DNA of 64,000 bases. Source: Petrocella atlantisensis. Its GTDB lineage: Bacteria; Bacillota; Clostridia; Lachnospirales; Vallitaleaceae. Positions 17,350-26,834 of the stretch are shown here, in pieces. The notes under the pieces are model-generated. The model was not told the origin of the DNA. It ran no database searches and saw nothing but the letters and a program-made list of their open reading frames with translations. Position 1 is the stretch's first letter, and every line of letters starts with the position of its first letter. The translations under genes and the position numbers were made by a program. The stretch lies in the NCBI RefSeq assembly GCF_900538275.1, contig NZ_LR130778.1, positions 2,476,001 through 2,540,000 on the forward strand. The letters run 5' to 3'.

Positions 17350-18888
17350 CTAATAAGTAGATTTTATATATCGGATAAATTGTTCGGCCAGTTTGGGATC
17401 AAACTGGGTATAGGTACAGCGTCTTATTTCAGCAATGGCTTCATCCGGAGGCATTGCTTTTTTGTAGGGTCGCTCGCTAATCATGGCATCATAGCTGTCG
17501 CATAAGTTCAAGATACGTGCACCTAGAGGAATATCATCGCCGGCGATACCACGAGGATAGCCCAACCCATCATACCGTTCATGGTGAGATAATACGATAT
17601 CTTGTACCTCAGAAAAAGTACCGCAACTCTTTAATACCCTGTATCCCACATCCACATGTTTTTTAATAATATCATATTCAAAAGCTGTTAAACGGCGCGG
17701 CAACTCTAATACGGCATAATCAATGGCTATTTTCCCGATATCATGGACAAGACCGGCTGTTTCGTATGCAATGCGCTGGCTGTGGTCATAATCCAAAAAA
17801 GAAGTAAACCCAATAATATGCTCTCGAACCCGTTTTACATGTTGTTCTTCTCTTGGATGTTTTTCATGTAAAGTTGACAATATGCCTTTAATTACATTCT
17901 GATGATAGTTCTCATTCATCAGTAATTTTTTCTGATACATTCGGTCTTCTGACAACTTTAAGATGTCAAGAATCGGTTCATCCTCACGTTCTTTTACTGC
18001 AGCACCAAAAGCAATCGACATATGAATACCATTGACTTTTAAAGTGCTTTCCTGAGATTGAAGACGGTTAAGAATCTTTTCTACCGTAGACTTATCAACT
18101 TTGTTCAAGATCACTGCGAACTCATCACCGCCATATCTGGCCACAACTTCATCTTCACGAAAATGTTCCTTAATAAACTTTCCTGCAGCCCTAAGAAGTT
18201 GATCGCCCAGAGCATGGCCAAAGGTATCGTTCATTAATTTCAAGCCATTCACATCCGCCATGATGATAGCTAAAGGTAGATGTCTTCGTTGATCCAACCG
18301 ATCCAGTTCATCATTGAAAAAACGACGGTTATAGAGTCCTGTCAAAGTATCATGGAAGCTCATATACTCAATACGTTTTTTCTGAATAATCTCGTCGGTA
18401 ATATCTGCAAAGGCGCACTGATAATAGCGCTTACCATCTAAGACAAGAGGATGGCTGATTAATTTATAATAGCGCTTGTGTCCACCAACCGGTAGCATCA
18501 CTTGATCCACCAATCCAACATCTGTCTTTTCTAACTTGCGCATATGGAAATACAAGGTATCTTGACTTTCCGGGTGAATCATATCCTGAAGCTTCTTACC
18601 TTTTTTAATAGTATGCATATATTTCTCACAAAGTTGATTATACTCAAGAATCACAAACTGATCATCCAAATACACATACATCATAGGCGCTTTGTCAAAA
18701 AGGACTTCATATTTCCTTTGTATAATCTCAAGTGCACGATAGCTTGCCCGTAGTTCTTCATTCTGGAAAGTGAGTTCTTCATGATATTGAAGCAAATTTT
18801 CTACAATGTCTTCATAGGTCTTATCTTCCAAATTCAGGCTATTGTGTTGATTTAAGGTTTCAAGAATTTTTTCTCTTATATTGTCCAT
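17350..18888 (-). CDS. PAS-like, GGDEF and HD-GYP c-di-GMP enzyme
   Basis: A 512-residue protein. A coiled N-terminus and a PAS-like domain (about 55-170, 'PMMYVYLDDQFVILEYNQ') are followed by GGDEF ('HDTLTGLYNRRFF', active site 'ARYGGDEFAVIL' intact) and HD-GYP ('GLVHDIGKIA', 'SHHERYDGLGYPRG', both intact). It can in principle both make and break c-di-GMP. The RxxD inhibitory site before GGDEF is not canonical (REDE). The frame extends upstream, but the start at 18888 is chosen for its GAGGTGATCC site and because longer starts run into the cheB-cheR gene. It lies 61 bp after that gene on the same strand, so they probably form one unit. Confidence 0.85.
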   Translation of the reverse strand: MDNIREKILETLNQHNSLNLEDKTYEDIVENLLQYHEELTFQNEELRASYRALEIIQRKYEVLFDKAPMMYVYLDDQFVILEYNQLCEKYMHTIKKGKKLQDMIHPESQDTLYFHMRKLEKTDVGLVDQVMLPVGGHKRYYKLISHPLVLDGKRYYQCAFADITDEIIQKKRIEYMSFHDTLTGLYNRRFFNDELDRLDQRRHLPLAIIMADVNGLKLMNDTFGHALGDQLLRAAGKFIKEHFREDEVVARYGGDEFAVILNKVDKSTVEKILNRLQSQESTLKVNGIHMSIAFGAAVKEREDEPILDILKLSEDRMYQKKLLMNENYHQNVIKGILSTLHEKHPREEQHVKRVREHIIGFTSFLDYDHSQRIAYETAGLVHDIGKIAIDYAVLELPRRLTAFEYDIIKKHVDVGYRVLKSCGTFSEVQDIVLSHHERYDGLGYPRGIAGDDIPLGARILNLCDSYDAMISERPYKKAMPPDEAIAEIRRCTYTQFDPKLAEQFIRYIKSTY

Positions 18889-18949
18889 AAGGATCACCTC
18901 GCATTCGGTATACGTTGGTTTTGACTTAAATCGATTGAAATTGTGTTTA

Positions 18950-21466
18950 TTATGTATTTTCTGTGTTTGTATGGCGCTTCTGAAAAGCAACCAATTCGTT
19001 TTGGCTTTTCTTAAGTTGAGTAATGTCAATAAGGGTAAGGATAATACCATCAATGGCATAATTGGTGGTTCGAAAAGGACGTATCTTTGCAAAGTAAGTA
19101 TTGCCTTTGCCGTCTCTGATTTCTCGCTCAGCTGTATTCAGATTCTCAAGAACATCTTCTATATCATGGAATAGGTCTTTATAAACATCAGCAACCGACA
19201 AATGATGAATCGGTCGCCCGATGTCGTTATCGATGATATTTAGAACACGGGTGATCACAGGTGTGATACGCCTTATGCACAAACGGCTATCAAGATAAAG
19301 TGCACCTATTTCAGTATTTTTAAGCAGATTATTGAGGTCATTGGTGAGCATCGTTAACTGTTCAATCTTCTGTTGGTGTTCATTGTTGACGGTGTAGAGT
19401 TCTTCGTTTACGGATTGAAGTTCCTCATTGGTGCTTTGTAGCTCTTCATTAGAAGCAATCAGTTCTTCATTAGAGGATTGGAGTTCCTCGTTAGAAGTTT
19501 CCAGCTCCTCGATAGTGGCCTGTAGGCCTTCTCTTGCCAATTGTAGTTCTAATTCAAGTTGCTTAACCCTTTCTTGACTCTCTTGACTCATATCGATGGT
19601 GACTGGGACAGTATTTTTTGCAACCTCAGAAAAAGTAAAGCTAATCAACAAATAATCTTCTTCATGCATTTCAATAAGCGAGCCCTGAATGTTCAGAGTT
19701 CGTTCTTCATCATGACCATATAGAATGTTATCAATACGGACAGCTTTACGATCATTTTTTAATCTTCTAAGCAAATTGTTAATATAGAGACTCAGCTCCT
19801 TGTTGATGTGGGCCAAAAGTTTATTAGAGAAGCGACCGGTCTGTAAACTGAAAAAAGGTGAAACATCCCCAATAATATGAAGTATGTTTTCCTTATTGTC
19901 GACAATCACCGAGGGTGACAGATTCTGTCGTAACACTTCTACCAACATTTGTTCGAACCATAAGTTTTTCCTGCTTTTTAATGAATAACTATCTTGATTA
20001 CTACCCCGTAAAGACAGATTTGTTTCGATATGGGTATTCATCTCAAGACCGAGTTGAGGTCGATAAGTATCTCGAAAACGGTAAATCTTCCATTTACTAT
20101 CTATTTTTTCAAAGGCCTCGTGCATATCACCTAAGGATTCACTGCTACCAAGAAACAGATAGCCCCCTCGGTTTAGGGCATAATAAAAATTATTCAGGAT
20201 TTTTTGTTGATATTCACTTTTTATGTAGATAAAGAGGTTTCGACAAACTAAGAGGTCAAGCTTGCCAAAAGGTGGGTCCTTAAGAATATTGTGTTTGGCA
20301 AAGACCACTAACTTTCGTATTTTTTCATTAATCTGATAGCCTTCATTGGTCGTGTTGAAGTATTTAGCGAGGATATGAGGCTCCAAATCTCCTGCAATGC
20401 TGGTAGGGTATAAACCTGTGCCCGCATATTCTAGAGCACGGCTATCAATATCGGTTGCAAATAACTTAAGATCGCATTTGAGATTGTGCTGAGTCAAGTA
20501 CTCACTTATAAAGATTGCTATAGAGTAGACTTCTTCTCCAGTGGAACAACCGGCAGACCAGATACGTATCACGTCTTTGCTATAATCCAATTGACTAAGA
20601 ACGCCAACAGCTAGGGCTTCAAAAGCTTCTTTGTCTCTAAAAAAGCTGGTAACACCAATAAGAAGTTCGCGGTATAAAGTTTCTTTTTCCTTGTCTGACT
20701 CAGCAAGAAGTTGGATATAGTGGGTCGTATCCTCACAGTCATTCAATTTAATACGGCGTTCTATACGTCGAATCAAGGTGCTTTCTTTGTAGCTGGTGAA
20801 ATCAACATTCGTAAAGCTCTTTAGTAGATGACAGATTTTCGTTAGATCATCATAGTTATTGCGTTGAATCTCTTTTTCCATACCCAGTGTAGCCGGGTAT
20901 TTAATATACTTCATGATCTCTGTTGTCATCCGCTGAGGTGGCAAGATAAAGTCGACAAGTCCGGTCGCTATAGAACTTTTTGGCATACCGTCAAACTTAG
21001 AGCTTTCTTCATCTTGGGCCATGACCATGCCACCCATTTCCTTAATCTCACGAATACCGAGTGTACCGTCACTCCCTGTTCCAGATAAAACAACAGCAAT
21101 AGCATGTTTTTCTTGGTCTTTTGCCAAGGACCTAAAAAAAATATCAATGGGTAGAATCAGCTGATGCTTCTCATAGACTTGAGGTTTTAACAACAAGCGA
21201 CCATCAACCATCGTAAGATTATGTCTTGGGGGTATCAGATAAATCTTATTAGGCTCAGTCATCATCTGATCTTCCGCAACTAAGATTTCCATTTTTGTAT
21301 GTCTGGCAAGTAATTCATTCATTAAGCTTTTGTAATCGGGAGACAAATGTTGTACCACGACAAATATCAGTCCCGAATCATCCGGCATTGCCTTAAAAAA
21401 TAACTCAAGCGCTTCAAGACCACCGGCTGAAGCACCAATTCCAACATAATATTGTTCATCCACCAT
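18950..21466 (-). CDS. CheB-CheR-PAS fusion protein
   Basis: An 838-residue protein. Residues 1-185 are a CheB methylesterase without receiver domain (Ser in '[12 protein letters not shown]', His in 'VVQHLSPDY', Asp in '[11 protein letters not shown]'). Residues about 200-470 are a CheR methyltransferase ('[20 protein letters not shown]', '[10 protein letters not shown]'). A long Glu/Leu-rich coiled coil of repeated 'EELxSxNEEL' units (about 640-710) is followed by a PAS domain (about 720-825). Such fusions often end in a histidine kinase. Here the output seems to be supplied by the GGDEF/HD-GYP protein encoded next, linking protein methylation chemistry to c-di-GMP (inference). The N-terminus '[16 protein letters not shown]' fits family starts. 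Confidence 0.9.
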   Translation of the reverse strand: MVDEQYYVGIGASAGGLEALELFFKAMPDDSGLIFVVVQHLSPDYKSLMNELLARHTKMEILVAEDQMMTEPNKIYLIPPRHNLTMVDGRLLLKPQVYEKHQLILPIDIFFRSLAKDQEKHAIAVVLSGTGSDGTLGIREIKEMGGMVMAQDEESSKFDGMPKSSIATGLVDFILPPQRMTTEIMKYIKYPATLGMEKEIQRNNYDDLTKICHLLKSFTNVDFTSYKESTLIRRIERRIKLNDCEDTTHYIQLLAESDKEKETLYRELLIGVTSFFRDKEAFEALAVGVLSQLDYSKDVIRIWSAGCSTGEEVYSIAIFISEYLTQHNLKCDLKLFATDIDSRALEYAGTGLYPTSIAGDLEPHILAKYFNTTNEGYQINEKIRKLVVFAKHNILKDPPFGKLDLLVCRNLFIYIKSEYQQKILNNFYYALNRGGYLFLGSSESLGDMHEAFEKIDSKWKIYRFRDTYRPQLGLEMNTHIETNLSLRGSNQDSYSLKSRKNLWFEQMLVEVLRQNLSPSVIVDNKENILHIIGDVSPFFSLQTGRFSNKLLAHINKELSLYINNLLRRLKNDRKAVRIDNILYGHDEERTLNIQGSLIEMHEEDYLLISFTFSEVAKNTVPVTIDMSQESQERVKQLELELQLAREGLQATIEELETSNEELQSSNEELIASNEELQSTNEELQSVNEELYTVNNEHQQKIEQLTMLTNDLNNLLKNTEIGALYLDSRLCIRRITPVITRVLNIIDNDIGRPIHHLSVADVYKDLFHDIEDVLENLNTAEREIRDGKGNTYFAKIRPFRTTNYAIDGIILTLIDITQLKKSQNELVAFQKRHTNTENT

Positions 21467-21793
21467 AAGCTCACCTAGCTTTCACTTAATTATCAAGCAT
21501 GAATAAATGTTATTTTAAAGAGCACTATTATCAACTGACATAAGTTATCTGATAATAATAATTATACATTAGTTTTAAAATAATTTTATCACATAATGGT
21601 TAAAAAATCAGCTTATTTATTTATTTTTATTTTTTTCATAGAAAGATATAAGAAGGTTTCGGAAAGTTGTTGATTTCGTTGAAAGACGATGCTATAAATG
21701 TTAGAATATTCAAGTAATATGCAATACTAAGAGTCATGTAGTTTAGGCTCAGGTATTTCGGCATGAATTATTGATGGGAAATGGTTAGGGGGA
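21467..21793. other. Divergent intergenic region
   Basis: AT-rich, between the divergent cheB-cheR and SBP-GGDEF genes. It must hold promoters for both, but I see no clear boxes or palindromes. A GGGGGA ribosome site at 21788-21793 ends it. Confidence 0.5.
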
Positions 21794-21800
21794 ATGGCGT

Positions 21801-23834
21801 ATTCAAACATATAGAAAAGTAACAATAGTGTTCATTTTAATACTATTAATATCTTTATTAGCCTCATGCCAAAAAGAAAATGCATCCATTTTTTTGACAC
21901 AAGAAGAACAAGCATGGTTGACGGAGCATGAAGGTCAAATCCGTATAGGCTATACGACTGATTATCCGCCAGTGGAGTATCTAATAGGGGATGACTATGT
22001 TGGCATCTCTGCAGATTATTTCAAACTTTTAGAAGAAAAGCTGGGTACAAAGTTTGAAATGGTAGAATTTGATCAGTGGAGCGACTTAATTGAAGCATCG
22101 CGGTTAAAAACTGTATCGGGGATCACAGCAGCGACAAAAACACCTGAACGCAGCAAGTATTTAGATTTTACGGTGCCCTATATTATGAATCCAAACGTCA
22201 TCATAACGCGTAAAAACTTCTCTGAGAAGTTAACCTTTGAAAAACTTTCAAATTCCAGCATGGATATTTTGGTCATTGAAGAATACTCCATTATCGAAGA
22301 CCTAGAAAAGAACCATCCAAAGCTTGTATATCGTACGGTGCCAAACACGTCAGATGGTTTAAGACTTGTGGCTTTTGGAGAAGCAGATGCACTTATTGTA
22401 GAAGTCATGAGCGCTTCAGCAGGCATTGAAGAAGATAAGATTACCAATCTAATGGTGAACACTGAAGTCCCTTATGATTCTAATTTATCCATAGCAACGC
22501 GAAACGACTGGCCAATGCTTAGCGACATCTTAAACAAAGGCCTTGCGCAAATCACTAAAAGAGAGAAACAAGCCATCTTAAACAAATGGGTACCCATACA
22601 AAAAAAGAGCATTGTTGAAAATCGATTTTTCTGGATAATCCTTGGGGGCATTTTAATTGTTCTTAGTATGATCATCGTTGCGATTGTAGTCTGGAACCGT
22701 CTACTACAGAAGGCTGTCCTTGAAAAAACAGAAGAGCTTATTCATAAAAATGAACAGTTGCATAAAATAAAAAAACAACTCTTAGAAGAAATTGAAGAAA
22801 GAAAAAAATCAGAGGCACGTATCAAATTCAAATCCTATCATGATGAACTAACGGGTCTACATAACCGTGCCTATTACAATGAACAGTTAGAATACTACGA
22901 AAAAATTAAAAAAATCCCCTTATCCATTGTACTCGGGGATCTAAATGGCTTAAAAATAACAAACGACACCTTAGGCCATGAGATGGGTGATCGACTGATT
23001 GTTAAGATTGCTGAAATTCTAGAAGCAACTTGTGGTGAAAAAGATACCGTTGCCCGCATCGGTGGAGACGAGTTTGTTATCTTAATGCCGGGTAGTACAG
23101 ATCAAATGGCACAAGCAGTTTGTAAAAGGATAAAAAGTGCTTGTGAAGAAGCAAAGATGGACCCTATAAAGCTTTCTGTGGCACTTGGACATGCTGAAAG
23201 AGTCAGCTTAGATATGAGTTTACAATCTGTTTTTAAAAAAGCAGAAGATCAAATGTATGAAAACAAAATGTATGAAAGTGAAAGTACCCATAGAGGCATT
23301 TTGGAATCTCTTAAGGCAATGTTAAGAGCCACTACTGAGGAGACCTCAGATCATAGTAGGCGCATGGAAGAGCTGGCCTTACGACTTGGAAAGCACATCG
23401 GACTATCCCTACAAGAGCTGAATGCACTGGCTTCATTAGCAGACCTGCATGATTTAGGAAAAGTGGCCATATCGGATGAAATACTATTAAAAGAAGGCTC
23501 ACTGACCAATGAAGAACTGGAAAAAGTGAGAAGACATCCTGATTTAGGCTTCAAAATTGCAAGCACATCACCAAGTCTATCACAAATTGCCGAAGGCATA
23601 CTGTCCCATCATGAATGGTGGGATGGCACAGGTTATCCCCGAGGCCTAAAAGGTGAAGAGATCTCTATTTTAGCCAGAATTATTTCTTTGGTGGATGCTT
23701 TTGATGTTATGACTATTGGAAGACCCTACAAAGCGGCTATGACAAAAGAAGCGGCCATTGAGGAAATCAAACGTTGTTCAGGTACACAATTTGATCCTAC
23801 ATTGGTGGAATTATTTGTACAGAATGTTATATGA
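21801..23834 (+). CDS. SBP_bac_3 sensor with GGDEF and HD-GYP domains
   Basis: About 670 residues. A signal or anchor ending 'LISLLASC' is followed by an extracytoplasmic solute-binding domain ('IRIGYTTDYPPVEYLIG ... ISADYFKLLEEKLG'), a TM segment near 268-290, a coiled linker, an intact GGDEF ('ARIGGDEFVIL') and an intact HD-GYP ('ADLHDLGKVAI', 'SHHEWWDGTGYPRG'). It probably senses an amino-acid-like ligand and tunes c-di-GMP. The start is unclear. GTG 21828 has no ribosome site and loses the charged n-region; ATT 21801 sits 7 nt after GGGGGA and gives 'IQTYRKVT' before the hydrophobic core; ATG 21794 is in another frame. Its stop is one base from the convergent EAL gene. Confidence 0.8.
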   Translation: MQTYRKVTIVFILILLISLLASCQKENASIFLTQEEQAWLTEHEGQIRIGYTTDYPPVEYLIGDDYVGISADYFKLLEEKLGTKFEMVEFDQWSDLIEASRLKTVSGITAATKTPERSKYLDFTVPYIMNPNVIITRKNFSEKLTFEKLSNSSMDILVIEEYSIIEDLEKNHPKLVYRTVPNTSDGLRLVAFGEADALIVEVMSASAGIEEDKITNLMVNTEVPYDSNLSIATRNDWPMLSDILNKGLAQITKREKQAILNKWVPIQKKSIVENRFFWIILGGILIVLSMIIVAIVVWNRLLQKAVLEKTEELIHKNEQLHKIKKQLLEEIEERKKSEARIKFKSYHDELTGLHNRAYYNEQLEYYEKIKKIPLSIVLGDLNGLKITNDTLGHEMGDRLIVKIAEILEATCGEKDTVARIGGDEFVILMPGSTDQMAQAVCKRIKSACEEAKMDPIKLSVALGHAERVSLDMSLQSVFKKAEDQMYENKMYESESTHRGILESLKAMLRATTEETSDHSRRMEELALRLGKHIGLSLQELNALASLADLHDLGKVAISDEILLKEGSLTNEELEKVRRHPDLGFKIASTSPSLSQIAEGILSHHEWWDGTGYPRGLKGEEISILARIISLVDAFDVMTIGRPYKAAMTKEAAIEEIKRCSGTQFDPTLVELFVQNVI

Positions 23835-23835
23835 A

Positions 23836-26661
23836 CTAACGATGATCGATAAGATATTGATCAAAGGCATCTAAATCAATGGGGCGACTGAAGTAATAGC
23901 CTTGTGCGATTGTACCGGCTGTTTGATTTAGTAAGTCGACTTGTTCTCGTTGTTCAACACCTTCGACAACAATACTAATATCCATGACTTCAGCCAACTG
24001 AGATATAATTTTGTAGATTTCATAGGATTTCTTCTGAAGATGTATGTTATCAATAAATGTCTTATCAATCTTAAGGATATCGAAGGTTAATTTATCAAGG
24101 TAAGCCAGTGAAGAATAGCCTTTGCCAAAATCATCAAGGGCTATTTTTACCTGAAGTGCTTGAAGGCTTTGGAATATTTCGTTTGCCCTTTGTAGATTCT
24201 CAAAGCCCATATCTTCTGTAATTTCGATGGTTAACCATGTAGGATTAATCTTTGAAGCCTCTAAAATATGTTTAAGAGCCGGTAGCATGGCTTTGTCAGT
24301 GAAGGTTGTAGAAGTCATGTTGACAGATATTTCTAGGTGAGGGTAGAGAGACTGCCATCTTTTAATCTCAGTGCAGGCGCGTTTTACCATGAAGAAGTCA
24401 AGTTCTTTCATTAAACCATTTCTTTCAGCTACCGGTAGAAAATCATTAGGGAATACAAGACCTTTTGTGGGGTGTTGCCATCTTACTAAGACCTCACCAC
24501 CGATTACCTTTTCTTGTGGAAGAATGAGCTGAGGTTGAACATACAACAAGAATTCTTCATTCTGTAAACCTCTTTTTATGTCTTCTACTAACTCCCTTTC
24601 TCGGATATAAGCGTTATAGATGTCAAATTCAAAAACTAAAAACTGATCAATACCTAAGAAGTTGTGGATGTAATCCATCGTATGTTCAGCATATTTGTAG
24701 AGCTCTTCAAAGCTGTTGCCATGATCCGGGAACTTTGTAACGGCAATACTTGCAGTGAACTGTTGCAAGAAGACTTTTGAATCACAATAAGCCTCAGTGA
24801 TAGCTTTGATTTGATGAATGCGTTCTTCCACGCTAATAGAGGCCTTATCATAAGCAATCAGAACAAAGGAAGCCCCTGAAATACGACCGAGTATTAGTTG
24901 TTCGTCAAGAATCGCTAAGAGTTCTTGAGCATATTCAAGGATAATCTGGTCCCCCATTTGTTGACCTAACCGATCATTGATATCTTTAAAGTTGTCTATA
25001 TTGATATAATATAATTGGCCATGATAGCCTTTAGCAATGAGACTATCCGTTTTGGAAGTCAGACCATATTTATTAGGTAAATAGGTCAGCTGATCATTGG
25101 CAAAAAGAAAAGTAAGTCTTTCATTTTCAGATTTATTGATGAGATAGCGAATATAGTAGCCTCCAAAAAAGATGAGATTAAGAATAACAAATACACCAAA
25201 GAGAATCAGACCATAATAATTCTTTTCCGCCATTTTGGGAATAGAATTAAGGCTAATTCGATTGATGTTATCAATATCGGTGACTAGAATGGCTTTGTTG
25301 ATGATGGACATAAGTATAGGTGATGTGTTTGTAATATAAAGATGCTGGGTTGCCACCTCATCAAGGGTATACATGGTCGAGAGCGATTCTTCATTTTCTT
25401 TGAGCCTATAAAAGTCAAGGACATGCTTTGGGAGAAGGATAAAGTCAACATCATTACTTTTTAAACCTTGGATTAAGGCATCGTAGTGCGCTTCATACAC
25501 GATATGACCTTCATTAAGCGTCTTGATGAGCTCGACATCCAATTCATTATCAAACAAGAGACCAGTGGTATAAGATCTTAGGCCATATAAGTCATCAATG
25601 GTTGGACTACCTGGTAAGCCGGTAACAACATAAGGTGTCTCCAGATACGCAAGTGAAGGATAAAAATCTTCCAAGTCAGCATGCTTGAAAGTTAACATTG
25701 TAACATCATGAACCGAATAATCCGTGGTAAGCGTGTCTTTTTTGCCAAGAATGAGATTAAGCCTAAGACCTGAAATACGCTCAATCTCTTTTATAATGCC
25801 AACGGTTGATCCATACAGTTTATCATCATTTTGAATCGTATAAGGTTTATCAGGGGTAATACCAATGGAGATGGAAGAATTATTGGATATAAAGTCACGT
25901 TCTTCTTTGTCTAATATAGCCTTAAAGAGTGCGTTTCTTGTCGTGTAATAATCATGACTTAGAATGGATTCAAGATTACCCATACGTTCCATATATAGAA
26001 TCGCTTTTTGTAAAATACCATGAAGCAGAGTATCTTGACTGGGCATGGCTATAAAAACATCATCTAAAGGTTGCTTTAAGATGAAGTTATTAACAGCATG
26101 TATCTGACCATCTAGCAACAGTATGGGGAGGTCAGATAGAAGAAAAAAACCATCAATTAGACCATCATTTAAGGCAATATTAAGATTTTCTAGGTCATCA
26201 TATATTTTTATCTCGTTATTATTGGCTTCTAAGTCGTATGAAAAAACATAAGCGTCAGAGGAAAGAAGGCCAATGCTCTTATTAGAGAGTTCATCTAAAT
26301 GATTAAAAGACTTGACTTTGGCGTAGTAAGAAAAACTTTGTTTTGATAAAACAAGTAAGGTTTGGTCGATGAAGTAGTTGGTTGAAGGACTACCAGATAT
26401 AACGAAATCTGCATCGGTTTTTGAATGAACCAAATGAAGGTCTGTAAGATTAGATATCGATTGAATGAATTTTTGATCATCAAAATTCGTGAGATCATCT
26501 GTATAAAAGTTAAGAACATCCCCACTAGTGTCTTTAATCCATTGAACCTCGGCATCATTTAGATCTAACACAACTGGTTGATTAAGTAAGGTTATTAATA
26601 AATAGAGGATGATAGCAATGGCGCCTGTGATGCCAAGAAAGTATTTTTGTTTTGAATTCAT
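23836..26661 (-). CDS. Membrane sensor with SBP domains, degenerate GGDEF and active-looking EAL
   Basis: 941 residues. A TM near 7-26, then an extracytoplasmic region of about 470 residues with two solute-binding-like modules (the second contains 'SISIGITPDKPYTIQNDDK'), a TM near 500-520, a GGDEF domain whose active site reads 'SGASF' and so should be inactive, and a C-terminal EAL domain with its catalytic set: 'GGEVLVRW', 'EITEDMGF', 'ALDDFGKGYSSL', 'KIDKTFID', 'VVEGVEQ' and 'QGYYFSRPI'. It should be a ligand-controlled c-di-GMP phosphodiesterase. It lies tail to tail with the SBP-GGDEF-HD-GYP gene, so the two may sense related ligands. Confidence 0.88.
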   Translation of the reverse strand: MNSKQKYFLGITGAIAIILYLLITLLNQPVVLDLNDAEVQWIKDTSGDVLNFYTDDLTNFDDQKFIQSISNLTDLHLVHSKTDADFVISGSPSTNYFIDQTLLVLSKQSFSYYAKVKSFNHLDELSNKSIGLLSSDAYVFSYDLEANNNEIKIYDDLENLNIALNDGLIDGFFLLSDLPILLLDGQIHAVNNFILKQPLDDVFIAMPSQDTLLHGILQKAILYMERMGNLESILSHDYYTTRNALFKAILDKEERDFISNNSSISIGITPDKPYTIQNDDKLYGSTVGIIKEIERISGLRLNLILGKKDTLTTDYSVHDVTMLTFKHADLEDFYPSLAYLETPYVVTGLPGSPTIDDLYGLRSYTTGLLFDNELDVELIKTLNEGHIVYEAHYDALIQGLKSNDVDFILLPKHVLDFYRLKENEESLSTMYTLDEVATQHLYITNTSPILMSIINKAILVTDIDNINRISLNSIPKMAEKNYYGLILFGVFVILNLIFFGGYYIRYLINKSENERLTFLFANDQLTYLPNKYGLTSKTDSLIAKGYHGQLYYINIDNFKDINDRLGQQMGDQIILEYAQELLAILDEQLILGRISGASFVLIAYDKASISVEERIHQIKAITEAYCDSKVFLQQFTASIAVTKFPDHGNSFEELYKYAEHTMDYIHNFLGIDQFLVFEFDIYNAYIRERELVEDIKRGLQNEEFLLYVQPQLILPQEKVIGGEVLVRWQHPTKGLVFPNDFLPVAERNGLMKELDFFMVKRACTEIKRWQSLYPHLEISVNMTSTTFTDKAMLPALKHILEASKINPTWLTIEITEDMGFENLQRANEIFQSLQALQVKIALDDFGKGYSSLAYLDKLTFDILKIDKTFIDNIHLQKKSYEIYKIISQLAEVMDISIVVEGVEQREQVDLLNQTAGTIAQGYYFSRPIDLDAFDQYLIDHR

Positions 26662-26777
26662 CCATGTTCCTCCTATTTAATAATTAAGTGGATAAAGGAT
26701 CAAAAAGTCATGACACCCAAACCATTGTAATTGTAACATACAAAATAAGACTAATAAAGTATGGATACATTGAAGCG

Positions 26778-26811
26778 AAAAAGGATAAAGCACAGTTGCT
26801 TTATCCTTTTT
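26778..26811 (-). terminator. Strong bidirectional terminator after rsgI
   Basis: Perfect 15-bp arms (AAAAAGGATAAAGCA and its complement) with a 4-nt loop, T-rich on both strands. It lies just past the rsgI stop codon. Confidence 0.85.
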
Positions 26812-26834
26812 ACTGTAGCTATAAGAGGGTTGTC

